A DNA stretch of 64,000 nt from TMP-86 sp964247385 (GTDB lineage Bacteria; Pseudomonadota; Gammaproteobacteria; Steroidobacterales; Steroidobacteraceae): the NCBI GenBank assembly GCA_964247385.1, contig CAXTUB010000012.1, positions 1 to 64,000 of the forward strand. Reading direction: 5' to 3'. The notes beneath the pieces are model-generated. The model was not told the DNA's origin and did no database searches. It was given only the letters and a program-made list of their open reading frames with translations. A program made the position numbers and the translations under genes. Position 1 is the stretch's first letter, and each line of letters starts with the position of its first letter. This document shows positions 27,665-35,890 of the stretch, piece after piece.

Positions 27665-28336
27665 TTGCCAACGGCTTTAGTCAAGAGTGAAGCTGCACGA
27701 TCGGGGGGGCATCGTGCAGCCAGTGCAACAGAAGGCGCGACGCGCATATTGCGCGCCGCCATCAAACTGTTTATTCGAGATGGGGGGGCGGCGTTCTCGG
27801 CACGCGGAGTCGCCAAAGAAGCTGGCTTGAGTTTAGGCGCCGTGCAACACTTTTACCCCACCAAGGATCGCCTGCTTGCCGCCATGCTCGAACAGATATT
27901 GGCGGATTACTCTGAGAACTATCGAAAGGCTTCGGCGCATTTGCCGTTCAACGGCGAGGCGCGCTTGCTTGCGGCCATTGATTTTTTGATCGCCGATGCC
28001 TGGAAGCCAGACACCCGACGGTTCTTCTTCAATTTGTATGCCCTGAGCTGCCACAATGCGTTCGCCGCGCGTTGCATGAATGAGCTATTTGCCCATCATC
28101 GCCGCCGCATTGCCGCCTATTTGGGCGCTGCACGACCGCATCTCACCGAAGATGAATGTTTTGACTTGGCGCTGGCGGTCAGCGCGCTCCTCGATGGCCT
28201 GATGGTTTTCACGGCTCCTGGTGCGAAGAGCGTGGATTCGCGTGAGCGGCTGTCAGATATCACTAAAAAAGCCGTGCTGAGCATTTTAGGCTCTCGTCCC
28301 GGCTCTGATCACTTGGCTCGAGGTGCCGCCCAGTAG
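27665..28336 (+). CDS. TetR-family transcriptional regulator
   Basis: 223 residues from TTG 27665, with GGAG 5 bases before it. Residues ~22-65 form the helix-turn-helix: I-L-R-A-A-I-K-L-F-I-R-D-G, then G-V-A-K-E-A-G-L-S-L-G-A-V-Q-H-F-Y-P-T-K-D. The rest is a helical ligand-binding domain typical in length. It represses its targets until a ligand binds. It lies alone, downstream of the TonB receptor on the same strand, so the receptor or itself are the nearest candidates. The ligand is unknown. Confidence 0.88.
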   Translation: MPTALVKSEAARSGGHRAASATEGATRILRAAIKLFIRDGGAAFSARGVAKEAGLSLGAVQHFYPTKDRLLAAMLEQILADYSENYRKASAHLPFNGEARLLAAIDFLIADAWKPDTRRFFFNLYALSCHNAFAARCMNELFAHHRRRIAAYLGAARPHLTEDECFDLALAVSALLDGLMVFTAPGAKSVDSRERLSDITKKAVLSILGSRPGSDHLARGAAQ

Positions 28337-28380
28337 GCCGCAGGACCGGCCGCCTCGACTGGTTCTCGAGAGTTGGTCGT

Positions 28381-29325
28381 TCACGTATTTGTCAGAAGTG
28401 CGCCGAAATATCGCTTGAGCGCATCCACCGCGAGCCGAACCTTGGCGGGCTCGCCGTCACGGCGCTGGGTTACGGCGGTCACGCGTCTCGACTTGAAGTG
28501 CCAGTGTGGCAATAGGCGCACGAGCGAGCCGCGGGCCAGTGACGACACGACATCCGCCTGGCCCAGGCTGGCAACGCCTAATCCCTGCTCGCACATTTGC
28601 AGCAACGCAATGTGATTGTTGCTCCCGATTCGCACCTTCACTTCGACGCGCTGGTGCTCGCGGCTTTTATGATAAAGATCCAGACGCAGCGTTCTCGCAC
28701 GTTCGGTGGCAGCTGCGCCGTGATCATGAGCAGCGTCCATGGTTTCACTGATGGGCGCGAGCCATGGATAGCTGACCAGCTCGGACGGTGACACCGGTGC
28801 TTTGCGGCCATCCATGAAGACGGGTGACGCACAAAGGACATTCTCCAACTCGCACAGGGGACGGGCCAGCCAACTCGAGTCTGCAAGCCGCCCGACACGA
28901 ATGGCAATGTCGATGCGAGCGTCGATCAGATCGATCATCGCATCATCCAATAACAGCGCGAGTCGAAGCTGAGGCGAGGCCGCGAGGAGCGGTGCAAGCG
29001 CGGGGGCGATGTGAATGGCGAATCCGACCGGCGCGGAAATTCGCAATTCCCCGCTCGGCGCGTCCCGTGCATGACTGAGAGAATCCGCCGCCGCGTTCGC
29101 CGCCTCGAATAGTCGAAGGCAATGCGGGTAGCATCTCTCTCCCGCTTCCGTCAGAGACAGTTTGCGCGTGGAGCGAATGAGGAGAGCGACGCCGGCTTGC
29201 TTTTCTAACAAGCGGATTGTCTGGCTCACCGCCGAGGGACTCATTCCGAGTCGCCGAGCCGCCGCACTCATCGAGCCCGCGGCGACCGTCGCGGCGAAGA
29301 CGGCATACGGCTTCAAGTCATTCAT
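28381..29325 (-). CDS. LysR-family transcriptional regulator
   Basis: 314 residues. N-terminal winged helix with A-A-R-R-L-G-M-S-P-S-A-V-S-Q-T-I-R-L-L-E around residues 20-40, then the periplasmic-binding-protein-like effector domain from ~90. The S-A-V-S-Q-x-I-R-x-L-E form matches the DsdC/AaeR-like branch (LysR, G-E-L-R-I-S-A-P-V-G-F linker). It is divergent from the metallo-hydrolase gene at 29437, and the gap contains a perfect T-N11-A box. It probably regulates that gene group and itself. Confidence 0.9.
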   Translation of the reverse strand: MNDLKPYAVFAATVAAGSMSAAARRLGMSPSAVSQTIRLLEKQAGVALLIRSTRKLSLTEAGERCYPHCLRLFEAANAAADSLSHARDAPSGELRISAPVGFAIHIAPALAPLLAASPQLRLALLLDDAMIDLIDARIDIAIRVGRLADSSWLARPLCELENVLCASPVFMDGRKAPVSPSELVSYPWLAPISETMDAAHDHGAAATERARTLRLDLYHKSREHQRVEVKVRIGSNNHIALLQMCEQGLGVASLGQADVVSSLARGSLVRLLPHWHFKSRRVTAVTQRRDGEPAKVRLAVDALKRYFGALLTNT

Positions 29326-29340
29326 TAGCGTGTCTTCAAA

Positions 29341-29355
29341 GTGTTATAGGAACAC
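29341..29355. promoter_or_regulatory. LysR-type T-N11-A box between divergent genes
   Basis: GTGTT-ATAGG-AACAC is a perfect 5-bp inverted repeat containing T-N11-A, the standard LysR recognition pattern. It lies 16 bases before the LysR start and 81 before the ATG of the metallo-hydrolase gene. Confidence 0.5.
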
Positions 29356-29436
29356 ACATCTTATCGGCCAACTCCCTTGAGCCTATTCTCGCCTCAGTCA
29401 CGAAAGTACGGCAAACCTGCGCAGGGAAACGCTCGG

Positions 29437-30345
29437 ATGAGTTGGCATCGATATGTCTTGGGGTGGTGCTTGGCCGCTGTTTTCGGCGCAGGTTCAGCCA
29501 TGGCGGCCGCCGCCGAGTTAACGGTCGATGTGTTCAATCCCGGAGACAAAGCCTTGTTCCCGGTCTCGGCCGAGATTGTCTCCGGGCCGAAGGAAGCCGT
29601 GCTGATCGATGCGCAGATGGCTCGAAACGATGCCGAGACATTGGTCGAGCGGATCCGAGCGACTGGTAAGCATTTGAAAGCGGTCTACATCAGTCAAAGC
29701 GATCCTGATTTTTACTTTGGCTTGGAAACGATTCGCGCGGCATTTCCGCGCGTCCCCATTTACGCAACCTCACCGACCATTGCGGCGATCAACGCAACCA
29801 AAGACGACAAGCTGAAATATTGGACGCCAAGACTCGAAGGCGGTGCGCCTGAGAAGGTGATCCTGCCCACACCGCTCCGGGGCGACACCCTGACGGTGGA
29901 CGGGCAGCGTCTGAAAATCATCGGACTCGATGGTCCGACGCCCGCTCGCACATTCGTCTGGATCCCTTCCATCAAGACGGTGCTTGGCGGTACGGCCGTA
30001 TTTGTCAACAGTCACGTGTTCATCGCTGACACACAATCCGCCTGTTCTCGCGCCGACTGGAAGGCAACCCTCTCCCGAATCGAGACGTTGAATCCCGCAG
30101 TCGTGGTCCCAGGGCACTACTTTATAAAGCCCGGCGGGGGTGAACCCCGGGGGTTGGAGTCAGTCAGATTCACTCGCGATTATATCGAGGCGTTCGAAGT
30201 CGAAGCGGCCGCCTCCGTTAACTCATCGCAATTACGCGAGCGGATGAAAGCGCGCTATCCGTTACTCAAGGGCGAGTCAATTTTGGACATCAGCGCGAAA
30301 GTCATCAAAGGCGAGCTGGCTTGGCCCGCTCGGCCAAATCACTAG
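29437..30345 (+). CDS. Exported metallo-beta-lactamase-fold protein with degenerate metal site
   Basis: 302 residues from ATG 29437; the frame opens at 29377 but the signal peptide begins at M-S-W-H-R (core VLGWCLAAVFGAG, cleavage after A-M-A). Fold features are V-L-I-D-A-Q-M, the strand before the metal loop (K-A-V-Y-I-S) and V-V-P-G-H-Y-F. The metal motif H-x-H-x-D-H is replaced by S86-Q-S88-D-P90-D91, so two or more ligands of the standard binuclear site are missing. It is either catalytically dead, mononuclear, or uses other ligands. It is divergent from a LysR gene and probably its target. Confidence 0.75.
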   Translation: MSWHRYVLGWCLAAVFGAGSAMAAAAELTVDVFNPGDKALFPVSAEIVSGPKEAVLIDAQMARNDAETLVERIRATGKHLKAVYISQSDPDFYFGLETIRAAFPRVPIYATSPTIAAINATKDDKLKYWTPRLEGGAPEKVILPTPLRGDTLTVDGQRLKIIGLDGPTPARTFVWIPSIKTVLGGTAVFVNSHVFIADTQSACSRADWKATLSRIETLNPAVVVPGHYFIKPGGGEPRGLESVRFTRDYIEAFEVEAAASVNSSQLRERMKARYPLLKGESILDISAKVIKGELAWPARPNH

Positions 30346-30382
30346 CCTGCTTTTCGCATGGAGCGCTTGCGCTTGGAGAGAG

Positions 30383-31024
30383 ATGATGTCGACACCGTTA
30401 CTCCATTACGTCTATGACCCGCTGTGTGGCTGGTGTTACGCGGCTGTTCCGATGGTCGAAGCTGTCAGCGCGTCAGGTATTGCAATGAGCTTGCACGGCG
30501 GCGGCCTGTGGTCATCGCCCACCAAGCTCAGCGCGGAAAAAGGCGCGCACATCCGCGCCAATGATGCTCGCATCGCCACGATGACCGGACAACACTTTGG
30601 TGATGCCTACATAAAGGGGCTGTTGAGCGATCCGCAAACTGTGTTTTGGTCTCTGCCTACCGTTGCCGCGGTGCGCGCAGTTGGCGCGGCTCGGCCTGGT
30701 TCGGATGGGCAAATGCTGCACGCGATCCAATTCGCTCACTACGTCGAAGGGCGGCGTGTCGTGGAACGCGAAACGTTGGCCGATCTCGCGGCAGGCATCG
30801 GCGTGGAATCCGCGGCATTCGAAAAATATTTTGACTTGGACCAGGCCGCTGAGCATATCGAGCGATCTCGCGAATTCATGAAACTTCTCGGCATTCATGG
30901 ATTTCCGGGGTTCGCGCTCGAGGTGGGAGGCGATGTGATTCGAGTCCCCCACGACGGCTACTACGCGCGCCCCACAGCATTCGTCGATAAGATCAATCGC
31001 GTGGTGCGGCAAAAAGCGGCGTGA
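30383..31024 (+). CDS. DsbA-family (FrnE-like) thioredoxin-fold oxidoreductase, cytoplasmic
   Basis: 213 residues. The N-terminal redox motif is D-P-L-C-G-W-C-Y, and the thioredoxin fold is interrupted by a helical domain. The late I-H-G-F-P-G-F-A-L cis-Pro region is present. There is no signal peptide, so it acts in the cytoplasm, as in the FrnE-like branch. It could reduce disulfides or act as a glutathione-like isomerase. An alternative ATG lies 3 bases downstream. It is in the gene group behind the metallo-hydrolase, 37 bases after its stop. Confidence 0.8.
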   Translation: MMSTPLLHYVYDPLCGWCYAAVPMVEAVSASGIAMSLHGGGLWSSPTKLSAEKGAHIRANDARIATMTGQHFGDAYIKGLLSDPQTVFWSLPTVAAVRAVGAARPGSDGQMLHAIQFAHYVEGRRVVERETLADLAAGIGVESAAFEKYFDLDQAAEHIERSREFMKLLGIHGFPGFALEVGGDVIRVPHDGYYARPTAFVDKINRVVRQKAA

Positions 31025-31065
31025 GCCGAGCCAGCCATTTCAGAGCTTGGGAATTGGAGTCAACC

Positions 31066-31689
31066 ATGAAAATTGCACTCATCGGGGCGACCGGATTCGT
31101 CGGCTCAAAAATCCTCGCTGAAAGTCTGCATCGTAACCACGAGGTCACAGCCCTCGTCAGAGACATCAGTCTGCTCCCGACATCGCCCAATTTGCGCAGC
31201 GTGCAAGTCGATGCGACGGACAGCGCGGCGCTTGCGCAAGCTGTCGAAGGACACGACGTCGTGATCAGCGCATTCAATCCGGCGAAAGATTCGGCAGGAA
31301 CGGGCACGCGAGCCATCATCGGCGGCGTGAAACGCTCTGGGGTGCGGCGCTTGCTCATTGTGGGCGGCGCGGGAACTTTGGAAATATCGCCGGGTAAGAG
31401 GCTGATCGATCAGCCAGATTTTCCCGCGCAATGGAAAGAAGGCGCGCTGAGGACTGCCGCGTTTCTCGAGCAGATCCGCGTGGAAAATGCGCTGGATTGG
31501 GTGTTCATCAGCCCCGCTGCCAATTTGGAGCCTGGGAAGCGCACAGCGAAATATCGAGTGGGCGGTGATCAATTGATGACCGATGATTCGGGTGAGAGCC
31601 GCATTTCTGTCGAGGATTACGCAGTAGCGATGCTCGACGAAGCCGAGAGGGCCACTCACCATCGCAAGCGCATTTCGGTTGCGTACTGA
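31066..31689 (+). CDS. NAD(P)-binding (NmrA/SDR-atypical) protein
   Basis: 207 residues from ATG 31066, with GGAGT 5 bases upstream; the frame is open to 31021 but lacks a start with a ribosome site. The Rossmann motif is I-G-A-T-G-F-V-G-S at residues 6-14. Atypical SDR without the Y-x3-K pair in usual place, like the flavin-reductase/NmrA-related YwnB or YtfG proteins. It probably binds NADPH for a reductase or sensor role. It follows the DsbA-family gene in the same direction. Confidence 0.8.
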   Translation: MKIALIGATGFVGSKILAESLHRNHEVTALVRDISLLPTSPNLRSVQVDATDSAALAQAVEGHDVVISAFNPAKDSAGTGTRAIIGGVKRSGVRRLLIVGGAGTLEISPGKRLIDQPDFPAQWKEGALRTAAFLEQIRVENALDWVFISPAANLEPGKRTAKYRVGGDQLMTDDSGESRISVEDYAVAMLDEAERATHHRKRISVAY

Positions 31690-31828
31690 CGAAACGCCGG
31701 GCTTTTCGTGCCAGAGATCATCTTTGCACGCTCATTCGCGATCGGATTGAGTGGCGCAGGAGGCAAACGCGTCGGGCCACATTCGCAGAGCGAACCGCGA
31801 CATCAACACGCTCAAGAGGGAGAATGCG

Positions 31829-32614
31829 ATGCGCATTAGACGGTTGGACTGGTGCGGCCTTGAGATCCACGCGGGAGGCGAAACGCTGCTGCTCGATTAC
31901 GTGCTCGACACGTCGCAGCTTCCTCTTCGCAATGAGAAACACGTGTTCCTCGCATCCACGACTTCGCACACTGCGATTGCCGGCGTGGTCACCCATCTGC
32001 ATCCCGATCATGCCGATCCTGTGGCGCTCGATGGCGCGATTCGCAAGGGAGCGCCGGTCTTTAGGCCTGAGCCGGCAGTAGGGCCCGGCCCTGATTTGCA
32101 ACTCACGGCGTATGCGGAAGCGGCATTCACGAAAGTCCCGCTCGACGTCCACATCGTCGATCCGTGGACGAGCCACGAGGTGGGACCGTTCAAGCTGCAT
32201 GCGGTGCCTGCGGTCGATGGATTTGGAGACCCGCAGCTGAGCTGGATCGTTGAAAGCGAAGGCCGGCGAATCATCCACGGAGGTGACACGCTGTTTCATG
32301 GCTACTGGGGACGTATCGCGCGGCGCTATGGGCCCATCGATCAAGCATTCTTGCCCATCAACGGCGCCGTGGTTGATTTCCCATTCCTGCAGCCCGCACG
32401 TGCGCGCGAGGCCGTCATGTCGCCGGAGGAGGCGGCGCAGGCGGCGTACATGCTCGGCGCGGCGGTGGTTACCCCAATTCACTATGGCGCGCTGCATCGG
32501 GCGCCCGTTTACATCGAAACCGAAAATGCGGTCAGTCGACTCCTTGCCGCCGGACGCAAGATCGGTCTTGCAGTCGAGGTTCGCGAGCCGGGCGAACAGT
32601 TCGAGGTCGGTTGA
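31829..32614 (+). CDS. Metallo-beta-lactamase-fold hydrolase (UlaG-like)
   Basis: 261 residues from ATG 31829, in a sequence of GAGGGAGAATGCG just upstream; the frame opens earlier at 31751 without a good start. The metal motif is intact: V-T-H-L-H-P-D-H-A. Other ligands are D in I-I-H-G-G-D-T-L-F and H in T-P-I-H-Y. The short compact fold and L-D-W-C-G-L-E-I-type start resemble UlaG-like hydrolases of lactone or phosphodiester bonds. It contrasts with the degenerate paralogue at 29437. Confidence 0.82.
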   Translation: MRIRRLDWCGLEIHAGGETLLLDYVLDTSQLPLRNEKHVFLASTTSHTAIAGVVTHLHPDHADPVALDGAIRKGAPVFRPEPAVGPGPDLQLTAYAEAAFTKVPLDVHIVDPWTSHEVGPFKLHAVPAVDGFGDPQLSWIVESEGRRIIHGGDTLFHGYWGRIARRYGPIDQAFLPINGAVVDFPFLQPARAREAVMSPEEAAQAAYMLGAAVVTPIHYGALHRAPVYIETENAVSRLLAAGRKIGLAVEVREPGEQFEVG

Positions 32615-32653
32615 TGGTGCGTGATGAACATTGTTTGAGAAGGTGACTAAGAC

Positions 32654-33676
32654 ATGAACGTGCTCAAATTGACCCACCGCGTTGGATTCCCGCGCAAGGC
32701 CGTGATTCACCGCGCATTCACGGCTCACGGCGCAGTCTTCGCGGCTCTCGCGGCAGCTACGAGCGTGGCATCCATCTCGTCCGGCGTTTACGCCGCGGGA
32801 ACTGCGCTAGCCGACAGCACATCGGTTCACTACCGATCGTTACCCGTTCAGGGGATCAAGATTTTCTATCGGGAAGCCGGCGACCCGGGCAAGCCTACTC
32901 TCTTGTTGCTGCATGGATTCCCATCTTCATCCAACGAGTTCAGGAATCTCATTCCGCTCCTGAGCTCGCGATTTCACATCGTTGCGCCCGATTATCCTGG
33001 CTTCGGTTTGAGCGACGCGCCTGCGGCGACGGCGTTCAAGCCCACGTTCGCAAACTTGGCGACCGTCATGGACGGGTTCGTGCAAGCGGCCGGACTCAGA
33101 AAATTCACAATCTATATGCAAGATTTCGGGGGTCCGGTCGGGTTCCGTCTTGCGACCGCTCATCCAGAGAATGTGGAAGGGTTCATCATTCAGAATGCCA
33201 ATGCCTATGAGGTTGGCATTGCGCCCGAAGTTCTGAAAGAGATGCGAGCAAGGGCTCAAGGACCACTGGACACGAAAGCATCGAAGGGGCTGGAGCAGAT
33301 GCTCTCCTTTGAAGGGACGAAGTTCCAATACTTGACCGGTGTGCGCGATGCATCTCGCATTGATCCAACAAGCTACAGCGTGGATAGCTGGATACAGGCG
33401 ATGCCCGAGCAGCACCGCATTCAGAAAGCGCTGATCGTCGATTACTACGACAACGTTCGGCAATACCCGCAGTGGCAGGCTTACCTGAAGCAGTATCAGC
33501 CCGAGACTTTGATCCTATGGGGCAAGAACGATCCGATCTTTATCGTGGCCGGCGCGACGGCATACAAAGAAGATCTCCCCAATGCCGAGCTGCATCTCTT
33601 GGATAGCGGACACTTTGCGTTGGAAGACGAAGGCGACGTCGTTGCGCAGCAAATCATCAAGACGTTTGCACGTTGA
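32654..33676 (+). CDS. Exported alpha/beta hydrolase with Asp nucleophile (dehalogenase/epoxide-hydrolase-like)
   Basis: 340 residues. The first ~45 residues look like a signal or Tat-free leader (F-A-A-L-A-A-A-T-S-V-A, end near V-Y-A-A). The hydrolase has the oxyanion H-G-F-P-S-S, the nucleophile elbow Y-M-Q-D-F-G-G with Asp (not Ser), the acid in G-K-N-D-P-I-F and His in S-G-H-F-A-L. Asp nucleophiles occur in haloalkane dehalogenases and epoxide hydrolases. Haloalkane dehalogenases have Trp right after the Asp to bind halide, and here it is Phe, so an epoxide or ester substrate is more likely. Its 3' end overlaps the convergent HpaR gene by 20 bases. Confidence 0.8.
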   Translation: MNVLKLTHRVGFPRKAVIHRAFTAHGAVFAALAAATSVASISSGVYAAGTALADSTSVHYRSLPVQGIKIFYREAGDPGKPTLLLLHGFPSSSNEFRNLIPLLSSRFHIVAPDYPGFGLSDAPAATAFKPTFANLATVMDGFVQAAGLRKFTIYMQDFGGPVGFRLATAHPENVEGFIIQNANAYEVGIAPEVLKEMRARAQGPLDTKASKGLEQMLSFEGTKFQYLTGVRDASRIDPTSYSVDSWIQAMPEQHRIQKALIVDYYDNVRQYPQWQAYLKQYQPETLILWGKNDPIFIVAGATAYKEDLPNAELHLLDSGHFALEDEGDVVAQQIIKTFAR

Positions 33677-34127
33677 CGAACGACTGCTCATTGATCGCCG
33701 CGGAGAGCGCTTGCAGCTCTCGAATCAAGTGCTCGAGGCGCTCGCTTCCGAAAGACGCGACATATTGATCGAGAACCGACAAGGTGTGCGCAGCTGTAGC
33801 CATCACGAGCGATTCTCCTCGAGCCGAGATCGCAATGATGGAGCGCCGCGCATCACCATGGTCTGCGCTGCGCGCGACAAGCCTGCGCCCCACGAGTTGC
33901 CGCAGAATGCGTGTGACACTCGGTGCATGCAAGACGGCTGAGTGGGCAAGCCGCGACGGGTCGACGGGGCCTTCATCCATCAGCACGCGCAAGACGCGCC
34001 ATTGCTGCTCGGTCAAGCGGGACGCGCGCAGAATAGGGCGAATGGGCGCCATGACGGATTCACGGGCCTGCAGAATGGTGCCAGCCAAAGACAGCCGGTA
34101 CGGCTTGAGCTTGCGCGGCTGACTCAT
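33657..34127 (-). CDS. hpaR: MarR-family regulator of homoprotocatechuate genes (HpaR-like)
   Basis: 156 residues from ATG 34127 (GTG 34133 is possible). Winged helix: W-R-V-L-R-V-L-M, then L-A-H-S-A-V-L-H-A-P-S-V-T-R-I-L-R recognition helix and S-A-D-H-G-D-A-R-R-S wing. The start L-A-G-T-I-L-Q-A-R-E-S-V-M-A-P-I-R-P matches HpaR/HpcR more than generic MarR. It is divergent from the hpaG operon, with a 12-bp near-palindrome at 34156 between them; the family normally represses the meta-cleavage genes until homoprotocatechuate or hydroxyphenylacetate binds. Confidence 0.85.
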   Translation of the reverse strand: MSQPRKLKPYRLSLAGTILQARESVMAPIRPILRASRLTEQQWRVLRVLMDEGPVDPSRLAHSAVLHAPSVTRILRQLVGRRLVARSADHGDARRSIIAISARGESLVMATAAHTLSVLDQYVASFGSERLEHLIRELQALSAAINEQSFVNVQTS

Positions 34128-34155
34128 TCGCACTTGCTGCCGTACAGAAGGTCTC

Positions 34156-34167
34156 TTATCATGTTAA
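34156..34167. promoter_or_regulatory. Candidate HpaR operator in the hpaR-hpaG gap
   Basis: TTATCATGTTAA, one base off a perfect palindrome. It lies 29 bases before the hpaR ATG and 24 before the hpaG GTG. The same word with one change (A for T) occurs at 39442-39453 in the only other divergent promoter region of the cluster. Confidence 0.6.
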
Positions 34168-34191
34168 TTATCTTTCGGAGCAGAGTTTTTT

Positions 34192-34815
34192 GTGCGCGAA
34201 ATTTGCGGTTCGGTTTATGGCGTTGCGCTCAATGACAGACTTCAATTCGAGGCGTTGAAGCACCGCTTCCTCGAAGAGCCGTATGGCTCGCCGCCTCGCT
34301 CTCCGGTGGTGTATTTGAAGCCGCGCACGTGCGTGACCATGAATGGCGCTCCGATTGTGTTGTCTGGCGATCTTACCGAAGTTGAAGCTGCGGCAACCAT
34401 TGCGCTGTTATTCGGCGACCAGCCCAACGTACCTGCGGCTGCCGCGATAGCGCTCGACGTCTCCGAGCCGTATTCGAGTTTCTACAGACCCCCGGTGAGA
34501 CAACGCGGCCGCGATACTTTTCTGCCCGTGGCGCGTGCCGTCGACTATTCGCCGCAGGAATTATTGAACAGCGAACTGGTGACCTCAGTCGATGACGAAG
34601 TAGTGCACCGATGGTCCCTCGAACGTTTGCTTCGTCCCATCGATCAGCTCATCGCCGAGCTTGCGTCATTCATGACATTTCATTCCGGAGACGCTTTGCT
34701 CATTGGACTGCCGGGAGATGCGCCGCGCGTGAGTCATCACGCGAAGGTCAGCGTGACGCACCCCCATCTGCCGTCACTGGATACTCGTTGTGTGGGCGAA
34801 GCGGCGGCGGCATGA
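34192..34815 (+). CDS. hpaG1: Fumarylacetoacetase-fold protein, HpaG N-terminal-half homologue
   Basis: 207 residues from GTG 34192, with CGGAG 14 bases upstream. It matches the N-terminal half of the homoprotocatechuate isomerase/decarboxylase HpaG (V-Y-L-K-P-R-T-C-V, P-Y-S-S-F-Y-R-P-P, S-G-D-A-L-L-I-G-L-P). In enteric bacteria the two halves are one protein; here they are separate genes, as in some other pathways. It lacks the metal-binding E-x-E of the fold, so it is probably structural or isomerase. Translationally coupled to the next gene. Confidence 0.85.
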   Translation: MREICGSVYGVALNDRLQFEALKHRFLEEPYGSPPRSPVVYLKPRTCVTMNGAPIVLSGDLTEVEAAATIALLFGDQPNVPAAAAIALDVSEPYSSFYRPPVRQRGRDTFLPVARAVDYSPQELLNSELVTSVDDEVVHRWSLERLLRPIDQLIAELASFMTFHSGDALLIGLPGDAPRVSHHAKVSVTHPHLPSLDTRCVGEAAAA

Positions 34816-35564
34816 AGCGGGCCTTGCTGAAATATGACGGCCAAGCGATATGGTCGCGGGTTTCCGAAGATGGGACGGGCTTCATTACCTCCGCGGGTGA
34901 CTCGTTGCCGTTGGCGGACGCAGTTTGGCTGCCGCCGGTGGATGTGGGTGTCACCGTCTTTGCGCTCGGGCTCAACTATGCGGATCATAACCGCGAGCTC
35001 GGCTTCAGCCCGAAGCAAGCCGCTCCGCTGATTTTTCTCAAAGGCCGTAATTGTTTCGTGGGGCACCAAGGTTTTACGCCGCGCCCGGTTGAAGCAACTC
35101 AAATGCATCCTGAGTGCGAGCTCGTGGCGATCATCGGCCAGCGGGCACGGCGCGTGACGCGCGCCGATGCGTTGAATTACGTTGCGGGGTATACGATCGC
35201 AAACGATTACGCGATTCGCAACTATCTCGAAAATTATTATCGGCCGAATGCGCGGGTGAAGAATCGGGATGCGACGACACCCCTAGGTCCGTGGGTCGTC
35301 GATGCCCGAGATGTGGGCGATCCACAGTCTCTGCGCATTGAAACTCGCGTGAATGGCGCGGTGGTGCAGCGTGGGTCCACCGCCGACATGATCATGGATG
35401 TGGCCTCGCTGATTGCCTATCTTTCCGAGACTCAAACTCTGCTGCCGGGCGATATGATCTTGACTGGCACTCCTCAGGGCGTGCATTTCGTGCAGGTCGG
35501 CGATGTCGTGGAGACCGAGATCGAGGGCGTTGGCACGCTCGTGAACACGTTGGTTGCCGCGTGA
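34812..35564 (+). CDS. hpaG2: HpaG C-terminal-half homologue: 2-hydroxyhepta-2,4-diene-1,7-dioate isomerase / OPET decarboxylase
   Basis: 250 residues from ATG 34812, which overlaps the hpaG1 stop; the long upstream reading frame from 34611 is a shadow. FAH fold with the catalytic metal site visible in M-H-P-E-C-E-L-V-A-I-I-G and Y-T-I-A-N-D-Y-A-I-R, plus L-P-G-D-M-I-L-T-G-T-P near the end. It converts the decarboxylated ring-cleavage product in homoprotocatechuate breakdown. GTGA overlap with the LigA gene downstream. Confidence 0.87.
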   Translation: MKRALLKYDGQAIWSRVSEDGTGFITSAGDSLPLADAVWLPPVDVGVTVFALGLNYADHNRELGFSPKQAAPLIFLKGRNCFVGHQGFTPRPVEATQMHPECELVAIIGQRARRVTRADALNYVAGYTIANDYAIRNYLENYYRPNARVKNRDATTPLGPWVVDARDVGDPQSLRIETRVNGAVVQRGSTADMIMDVASLIAYLSETQTLLPGDMILTGTPQGVHFVQVGDVVETEIEGVGTLVNTLVAA

Positions 35565-35890
35565 GTCTCTATCAACTCAGTAAGCTCCTTTACACGCTCA
35601 ACCGAGACGAGGCGTCCAAGGAGCAGTGGCGGAACGATCCTGAAACCATCGTAAGCAAGTTTCGCTTGAGCGATGAAGAGCGCAAAGCCGTTTTGACTCC
35701 TGATATCGGTCTTTTGTATGTGCTGGGTGTCAATGGCCAGATTCTCATGCACTTCGCCGCTCTTTGCAGTATCGCTTGGCCGGACTATTTGCGGCTGATG
35801 CGCGAAGGAATTCGACAGCACGGGCCCGTTAGGGCGGGCGTATATGCCATGACGACCTCAATTGAAGAGCCGCCGGCGGGGGGCGTTTAA
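35561..35890 (+). CDS. ligA: Extradiol dioxygenase small (LigA-type) subunit
   Basis: 109 residues. It matches the alpha subunit of protocatechuate 4,5-dioxygenase: Y-Q-L-S-K-L-L-Y-T-L-N-R-D, F-R-L-S-D-E-E-R-K-A-V, and Y-V-L-G-V-N-G-Q-I-L-M-H-F. It covers the active-site mouth of the LigB partner but carries no iron. It is unusual to find it in a homoprotocatechuate cluster, where the dioxygenase (HpaD) is normally a single-subunit enzyme. Its GTG overlaps hpaG2 and its TAA overlaps the ligB ATG. Confidence 0.85.
   Translation: MSLYQLSKLLYTLNRDEASKEQWRNDPETIVSKFRLSDEERKAVLTPDIGLLYVLGVNGQILMHFAALCSIAWPDYLRLMREGIRQHGPVRAGVYAMTTSIEEPPAGGV

Noticed and set aside
31718..32728. 336-residue open frame on the minus strand
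   Set aside because: Antisense to the intact MBL-fold hydrolase gene; no motif of its own.
32654..33676. Haloalkane dehalogenase as a firm name
   Set aside because: The Trp after the nucleophile Asp is Phe, so halide binding is doubtful; kept as an Asp-nucleophile hydrolase.
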